Assembly (NCBI RefSeq): GCF_029889885.1
Contig: NZ_JARANY010000016.1
Coordinates: 1 to 64,000 of the forward strand
Direction of reading: 5' to 3'
Length of the DNA stretch: 64,000 nt
DNA from: Chromohalobacter sp. 296-RDG
GTDB lineage: Bacteria; Pseudomonadota; Gammaproteobacteria; Pseudomonadales; Halomonadaceae
The stretch's first letter is position 1, and each line of letters starts with the position of its first letter. Below, piece by piece: positions 59,518 through 64,000 of this stretch. The translations under genes were made by a program, and so were the position numbers. Below the pieces are notes generated by a model. That model was not told the origin of the DNA. It saw nothing but the letters and a program-made list of their open reading frames with translations, and did no database searches.

Positions 59518-60228
59518 ATGAACCTCATCCTCTTCGACGACAACGACCGCCTCGATGCCCAACGCATGCACCTGAGCGATCCCGTACGCCTACGCCACCT
59601 GCGCGACATACATCGCGCCGTGCCCGGCGACGAGCTGAGTGTGGGTCTGGTGGGCGGCGCGCTGGGGCATGGGCGGCTACAATCGCTGGATGACACGGGC
59701 GCCACCTTCACGGTGACCCTGGATCGCGAGCCCCCTGCGCCGCTGCCGGTTCACCTGCTGCTGGCGCTGCCGCGTCCACGCATGCTGGCCCGCACGCTCG
59801 AGCATGTCACCACGCTCGGGGTGAAACAGCTTACCCTGCTGCATACTCGACGCGTCGAAAAAAGCTACTGGCAGTCGCCGGAACTGACCCCCGAGAAGAT
59901 CCGCCATCATCTCATCCTCGGACTCGAGCAAGCACGCGACACGCATCTGCCATGTGTGACATTCGAGCCACGTTTCAAACCCTTCGTCGAGGATCGACTG
60001 CCCACGCAGTTGAGTGGGCATCGCGCGTTGATCGCGCATCCCGGTATGACCACTATCTGCCCGCGCAGCCTCGATGAACCCGTCACGTTGGCCATCGGCC
60101 CCGAAGGCGGCTTCGTGCCTTACGAAGTCGAGCGGTTCGAGGCCCTCGGCTTCGAAGGCGTGCATCTAGGGGAGCGCATCCTGCGCGTCGAAACCGCCGT
60201 GACCGCACTGCTTGCGCGGCTTTTCTAA
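59518..60228 (+). CDS. rsmE: 16S rRNA (uracil1498-N3)-methyltransferase
   Basis: A 236-residue SPOUT methyltransferase. The N-terminal part is a PUA-like domain (residues 1-70), and the C-terminal SPOUT knot carries LAIGPEGGF near 190 and LGERILRVETAVTALLARL at the end, both diagnostic. It methylates U1498 of 16S rRNA. GGAG lies 7 bases upstream of the ATG. Convergent with the lytic transglycosylase gene. Confidence 0.96.
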   Translation: MNLILFDDNDRLDAQRMHLSDPVRLRHLRDIHRAVPGDELSVGLVGGALGHGRLQSLDDTGATFTVTLDREPPAPLPVHLLLALPRPRMLARTLEHVTTLGVKQLTLLHTRRVEKSYWQSPELTPEKIRHHLILGLEQARDTHLPCVTFEPRFKPFVEDRLPTQLSGHRALIAHPGMTTICPRSLDEPVTLAIGPEGGFVPYEVERFEALGFEGVHLGERILRVETAVTALLARLF

Positions 60229-60306
60229 CGCCGCTCTGCCCAACACGCCAGTACGACACCCTCGCACCACTCTTCCTAGTGGCCAACGCGACAAGCCACG
60301 GCGCGT

Positions 60307-61599
60307 TCACCGCTTTTCGGTGTCGCGCAGCCTGTCGAGCAAGGCATGCGTAGGGAAGCCATCCGGCGTCATGCCGTGGCTACGCTGGAATTCGCGTAAA
60401 CCGCCCCGCGTATTGGGGCCCACAATGCCATCAGGCGCTCCGCCGGTGGAAAAGCCCAGCGCGTTGAGTCGACGCTGCATTTCCTTGATCTGAGTGCGCG
60501 ACAGCGGTTCGAGATCGCGCGGCCAGTCGCCCTGAATACCGTCACCACCTGCAATACGTTCTGCCAGCATCGCGACAGCCAAGGCGTAACTGGTAGAGGC
60601 GTTATAGCGCATGATGACTCGAAAGTTGAAGCCCACCATAAACGCTGGGCCGCGTGCGCCCGCCGGGGCAATCACCGAGGCTTCGTCGAACGACGGCCAC
60701 GCATCACCGCGTGCACGCACGCCTTGCGAGCGCCATTCATCGCTGGAGTGACGCACCGAGAGCTCGCTCTGAGCGTAATCGAAGTCATCGGGCAGCGTGA
60801 CTTCCACCCCCCAAGGTTGCCCGGCTCGCCAACCGGCTTGCTCGAGGTAATAGGCGGTCGAGGCCATAACGTCGTCCACGCTACCCCAAATATCACGCCG
60901 GTCATCCCCATCGGCGTCAACGGCATAAGAGAGGAAACTCGACGGCAAGAATTGCGTGTGCCCCATGGCACCCGCCCACGAGCCACGCATGTGCTCGCGG
61001 TCGATATCGCCGTTTTGCAGAATCTTCAAGGCCGCAAGCAATTCGCGACGGGCGAAGTCCTGGCGCCGTCCTTCGAACCCCAGCGTGGCCAGCGCATCGA
61101 TGGTCGAAAAGTGGCCAAAGTAGCTGCCATAGTTGCTTTCCACGCCCCAAATCGCCGTCAATATCTCGGCCGGCACCGCGTAGCGATTCTCCGCATGCAT
61201 CGCGGCATCGCGGTGGTTGTCGAGTTTCGCACGCCCCTGGCGGACGCGCTGATCGGAGACCGCCGTGTCCAGATACGCCCATACAGGCCGGGAGAACTCC
61301 GGTTGCGAACGGTCGAGCTCAACGATGCGCGGCTGAAAGCGGACATCGTCGAAGGCCGCCGCCAGCGTCACGGCGTCAATCCCCTGCTTCGCCGCATACG
61401 CTCGATAGTCCTCCACCCAGGCAGTGAAATCCCGGGGCGACGCTTTTTCGTCGCCCGAGGCCTTAGCTACGCCGGCACTGGGAACCTTCTTCGGCGCGCT
61501 ATCGACCCGGGCCGAAGAGGCCGTCGTATCGCTGGTCGCCGTACCTTGGCATCCCGCCAGGAAAAGCCCCAATACGAGACTGCAAATGGGTCGTTTCAT
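60307..61599 (-). CDS. MltB-like lytic murein transglycosylase (lipoprotein)
   Basis: A 430-residue lipoprotein. The start at 61599 gives a lipobox FLAGC ending near residue 17. After a Ser/Ala-rich spacer, the MltB-type SLT2 domain covers about 55-345, with the catalytic Glu in AIWGVESNYGSYFG and GSWAGAMGHTQFLPSSF further on. A peptidoglycan-binding domain ends the protein (LNALGFSTGGAPDGIVGPNT). It cleaves glycan strands to 1,6-anhydro-muropeptides at the outer membrane. Those fragments are the upstream source for the AmgK/MurU recycling route in this window. A longer reading to 61662 has no lipoprotein signal at its start. Confidence 0.94.
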   Translation of the reverse strand: MKRPICSLVLGLFLAGCQGTATSDTTASSARVDSAPKKVPSAGVAKASGDEKASPRDFTAWVEDYRAYAAKQGIDAVTLAAAFDDVRFQPRIVELDRSQPEFSRPVWAYLDTAVSDQRVRQGRAKLDNHRDAAMHAENRYAVPAEILTAIWGVESNYGSYFGHFSTIDALATLGFEGRRQDFARRELLAALKILQNGDIDREHMRGSWAGAMGHTQFLPSSFLSYAVDADGDDRRDIWGSVDDVMASTAYYLEQAGWRAGQPWGVEVTLPDDFDYAQSELSVRHSSDEWRSQGVRARGDAWPSFDEASVIAPAGARGPAFMVGFNFRVIMRYNASTSYALAVAMLAERIAGGDGIQGDWPRDLEPLSRTQIKEMQRRLNALGFSTGGAPDGIVGPNTRGGLREFQRSHGMTPDGFPTHALLDRLRDTEKR

Positions 61600-61897
61600 A
61601 TATCGATCCTTGTCAATGACGACGCTGAGGCCAAACGCGGGCCGAACCCGGCCGACAGGCACGGCTGTCGGAGACGATCATGCTACCTAGGCGACGCCGC
61701 CGCCACCAGAGTCCCTATGCTCTGAAAAACATGCACCGCTGCATCTTTCGCCGTCCAGGCTATGGCGAGGCCAGGAAGGGACATGGTACATTCGATCAAC
61801 CATCCCGTTTTGGCGCCCGACGCAGCAAATCATCAATCAATAAAAGCCGCTGTCCACACAGCTTCGCGCCGAAGCGTTCCGAAGGAGGAGAGACACC
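61600..61897. other. Divergent region between the lytic transglycosylase and small ORF genes
   Basis: No gene is supported here. It should contain the promoters for both directions. I see a GCCGACAGGCACGGCTGTCGG hairpin-like element near 61650-61671 with a 7-bp stem, and nothing else definite. Confidence 0.4.
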
Positions 61898-62074
61898 ATG
61901 ACAGGACACTCCCTGCCCGGCTGCCTGCCGCTGCGCATGCCCTGCCATTACGGTGCCCATCGTCTGTCACTCATGCCAACCGGCGATGCAACCGACCGCA
62001 CCCCTGCCTGGATGCTGGCACCCCGAGGTATTAGACGCCCTTATCTGACGGACCCTCCCGTCGTGCGCGACTGA
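61898..62074 (+). CDS. Possible small protein of 58 residues upstream of mrpA
   Basis: The ATG at 61898 is preceded by a very strong ribosome binding site, AAGGAGGAGAG, 7 bases away. The predicted product is 58 residues, begins MTGHSLPGCLPLRMPCHYGA, is rich in Pro and Arg, has two cysteines in its first 16 residues, and has no membrane helix or signal peptide. I recognise no family. It ends 91 bases before mrpA in the same orientation, so it may be a leader peptide of the mrp operon, a small independent protein, or a chance frame behind a good site. Confidence 0.4.
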   Translation: MTGHSLPGCLPLRMPCHYGAHRLSLMPTGDATDRTPAWMLAPRGIRRPYLTDPPVVRD

Positions 62075-62165
62075 CGTTCGCGCTGCCGCCGTCTATACGC
62101 GTATCCGAACCTCCGCCCGGAAGGTCGCGGGTACCCTCAAACGTTAAACGACAAGAGCAAGTTGC

Positions 62166-64000
62166 ATGTCATTGCTACTGATCGTGCTGTTGCCGCTGCT
62201 CGGCAGTCTTCTGCCATTGCTGAGTTCGAACCAGCGACGCCATCGATGCGCCTTGTTGACCGCCGCGATGCCATTCATTGCACTGCTGGTCACATTACGC
62301 GAGACGCCCGGCGTGCTCGTCGGCGAGGTTCCACGCATGGCCTTCTCATGGGTGCCAGCCTTGGGCCTGGATCTCGCCTTCCGCCTCGATGGCCTCTCAC
62401 TATTGTTCGTGCTGCTGATCCTGGGAATCGGACTGCTGATCATCCTCTATGCGCGTCACTATTTGTCCGCAGCGGACAACATGCCGCGCTTCTATGCGTA
62501 TTTGATGCTCTTCATGACCTCGATGCTGGGCATCGTGATGGCCGACAACCTTATCCTGCTATGGATGTTCTGGGAGTTGACCAGTCTGTCGTCATTCTTG
62601 CTGATAGGCTTCTGGAGCCATCAGTCAGCCGCACGCAAGGGCGCTCGCATGGCGCTGGCCGTCACCGGCATGGGAGGGCTGGCACTGCTTGCTGGCTTTA
62701 TTCTGATCGGCCAGATCGTCGGCAGCTTCGACATGCAGACAGTGCTCGACAGCCGCGATGTCATCCTCGCGGATCCACGTTATCTGCCAGCGCTGCTGTT
62801 GGTTCTGCTTGGCGCGTTCACCAAGTCGGCGCAGTTTCCGTTCCAGTTCTGGCTTCCCCAGGCCATGGCCGCGCCGACGCCGGTGTCGGCCTTCCTGCAC
62901 TCGGCGACCATGGTCAAGGCCGGGGTATTCCTGCTGGCCCGCATGCATCCGGCGCTGGCCGGATCGCAAGAGTGGCTGTACCTGGTCAGTCTGACCGGGT
63001 TGGTGACCATGCTGTTCGGCGCCTATTTCGCGCTGATCAAGCTCGACCTCAAGACGATTCTGGCGTATTCGACGGTCAGCCATCTGGGGCTGATTACCAT
63101 GCTGTTCGGCCTCAACAGCCAGATGGCAGTGGTCGCCGGCCTTTTCCATATTCTCAATCACGCGACTTTCAAAGCGGCACTGTTCATGACCGCTGGCATC
63201 GTCGACCATGAGTGCGGCACGCGGGATATTCGCAAGCTCAAGGGCTTGTGGCGCTATATGCCGATGACCACGGTGCTGGCCACCATCACCGCGGCCTCTA
63301 TGGCCGGTTTTCCCTTGCTCAATGGCTTTCTCTCCAAGGAGATGATGCTTGCCGAGACGCTTGAGACGCCGCTTCTCGGCGGCCTGGCGTGGCTGATCCC
63401 CGCTTTGGCCACTATCGGGAGCATCCTGGCCGCCGCCTATTCGCTACGCTACGTGCGCAATACTTTCTTCGGCGGTAATAGGCCGCGCGAGCTGGAAAAG
63501 ACGCCACACGAAGCACCGTTTCCCTTGCGCCTGCCCGTTCTGGTACTGGCGATCATGTGCATCATCATCGGGCTTTTCCCCGCCTTCACCGCCACGGGGC
63601 TATTGACGGCCGCCGCCGATGCGTCCTTGACGATACCCGCCCCCGAGCTTCACCTCAGCATCTGGCACGGTTTCAATCTGCCCTTGCTGATGAGCGCGAT
63701 CGCCCTGACCGGCGGTCTCATAGTGTATGTGCTGCGCCAGCATCTGTTCACCTTCCACCGCCAATTCCCGGCGCGCGACTCGCTGGCAATCTTCGAGGGC
63801 GCCGTTCAGCGCCTGGTGGGCTTCACTCAGTGGGCCATCGATACCCTCGAAAACGGTTCGCTGCAGCGCTACATGCTGTGGGTGGTGATCAGCGCCCTGG
63901 TCGTGTCTGGCATGAGCTTGATGGGAATCGAGGCCTTGAAAGGCGAGTTGGGCGTTCAGGAGGCCGATCCCTTACTCATCGTCGGTGCCGTAATCACCTG
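62166..64000 (+). CDS. mrpA: Mrp-type Na+/H+ antiporter subunit A (partial, runs off the window)
   Basis: The first 611 residues of a polytopic membrane protein related to NuoL/ND5 and to PhaA/MrpA. It begins MSLLLIVLLPLLGSLLPLL. The proton-channel region has MFWELTSLSSFLLIGFWSHQ near 140 with the key Glu, then GAFTKSAQFPFQFWLP near 218 with the key Lys, and AFLHSATMVKAGVFLLAR. HILNHATFKAALFMTAGIVDH near 325 is typical of MrpA. The family is a six- or seven-subunit Na+/H+ antiporter crucial for Na+ and alkali tolerance in halophiles. The rest of the operon lies outside the window. The ribosome binding site is weak (AAGAG about 10 bases before). Confidence 0.95.
   Translation, partial: MSLLLIVLLPLLGSLLPLLSSNQRRHRCALLTAAMPFIALLVTLRETPGVLVGEVPRMAFSWVPALGLDLAFRLDGLSLLFVLLILGIGLLIILYARHYLSAADNMPRFYAYLMLFMTSMLGIVMADNLILLWMFWELTSLSSFLLIGFWSHQSAARKGARMALAVTGMGGLALLAGFILIGQIVGSFDMQTVLDSRDVILADPRYLPALLLVLLGAFTKSAQFPFQFWLPQAMAAPTPVSAFLHSATMVKAGVFLLARMHPALAGSQEWLYLVSLTGLVTMLFGAYFALIKLDLKTILAYSTVSHLGLITMLFGLNSQMAVVAGLFHILNHATFKAALFMTAGIVDHECGTRDIRKLKGLWRYMPMTTVLATITAASMAGFPLLNGFLSKEMMLAETLETPLLGGLAWLIPALATIGSILAAAYSLRYVRNTFFGGNRPRELEKTPHEAPFPLRLPVLVLAIMCIIIGLFPAFTATGLLTAAADASLTIPAPELHLSIWHGFNLPLLMSAIALTGGLIVYVLRQHLFTFHRQFPARDSLAIFEGAVQRLVGFTQWAIDTLENGSLQRYMLWVVISALVVSGMSLMGIEALKGELGVQEADPLLIVGAVIT

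Noticed and set aside
62162-63211. A 349-codon open frame on the plus strand overlapping mrpA
   Set aside because: It is in a different frame from the clear MrpA protein that starts at 62166 and has no membrane pattern.

Overview
The window is about 64 kb of high-GC bacterial chromosome, packed with genes on both strands. It reads as ordinary core genome with no phage, insertion sequence, CRISPR array, rRNA or tRNA that I could find. The gene set points to an aerobic gammaproteobacterium of the Halomonadaceae, most like Chromohalobacter: a cytochrome bo3 operon, an Entner-Doudoroff operon divergent from gap, an amgK-murU pair facing lptD-surA-pdxA-rsmA-apaG-apaH, a gluconate uptake cluster, and the start of a multisubunit Mrp Na+/H+ antiporter. 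The genus is an inference from gene content; I could not run a search.

Layout. 0-4.5 kb: a small exported protein, a VOC protein, an LpxL-like acyltransferase, an exported sorbosone/glucose dehydrogenase-family protein and a beta-hydroxyacid dehydrogenase. 4.5-6.8 kb: a TPP riboswitch and thiC. 6.8-11.5 kb: cyoABCDE on the minus strand. 12-16 kb: a two-gene J-domain unit and a YbiO-like MscS channel. 16-21.3 kb: an RND efflux pump (adaptor plus AcrB-like pump) divergent from a TetR/AcrR regulator, with an AcrR/TtgR-type operator between them. 21.3-29.5 kb: fructosamine kinase family protein, Kef-type antiporter, FemAB/GNAT-like protein, DUF4190 protein, pncB, exported dienelactone hydrolase-like protein, diguanylate cyclase and a small hypothetical protein.

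29.9-38.4 kb: gap (minus) and, divergently, edd-glk-mutarotase-aldo/keto reductase-pgi-fructokinase. This routes glucose and fructose into the Entner-Doudoroff pathway. zwf, pgl, eda and hexR are not in the window. 38.4-44 kb: DJ-1/PfpI protein, DUF3108 protein, LysO-like exporter, then gntR-type repressor, gntK and a GntP-family permease, with two GntR-type operators, one a perfect 20-bp palindrome. Gluconate enters here and joins the same pathway at 6-phosphogluconate.

44-54 kb (minus): lptD-surA-pdxA-rsmA-apaG-apaH-glpE-cca, combining outer membrane assembly, vitamin B6, rRNA and tRNA maturation. Divergent from it are amgK-murU for peptidoglycan recycling. 54-62 kb: OsmC, speD, coq7, hinT, phosphoribulokinase-like prkB, purD, rsmE and an MltB-like lytic transglycosylase. 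The window ends inside mrpA, preceded by a 58-codon ORF with a strong ribosome binding site.

I did not find a clearly undescribed system. The most unusual points are a CCA-adding enzyme whose HD phosphohydrolase region is missing, a SurA with one parvulin domain and a Gly-Ser-Gln repeat where the other should be, a membrane-anchored J-like protein without HPD coupled to a TerB-J protein, a phosphoribulokinase without visible Calvin-cycle context, and the small ORF ahead of mrpA.
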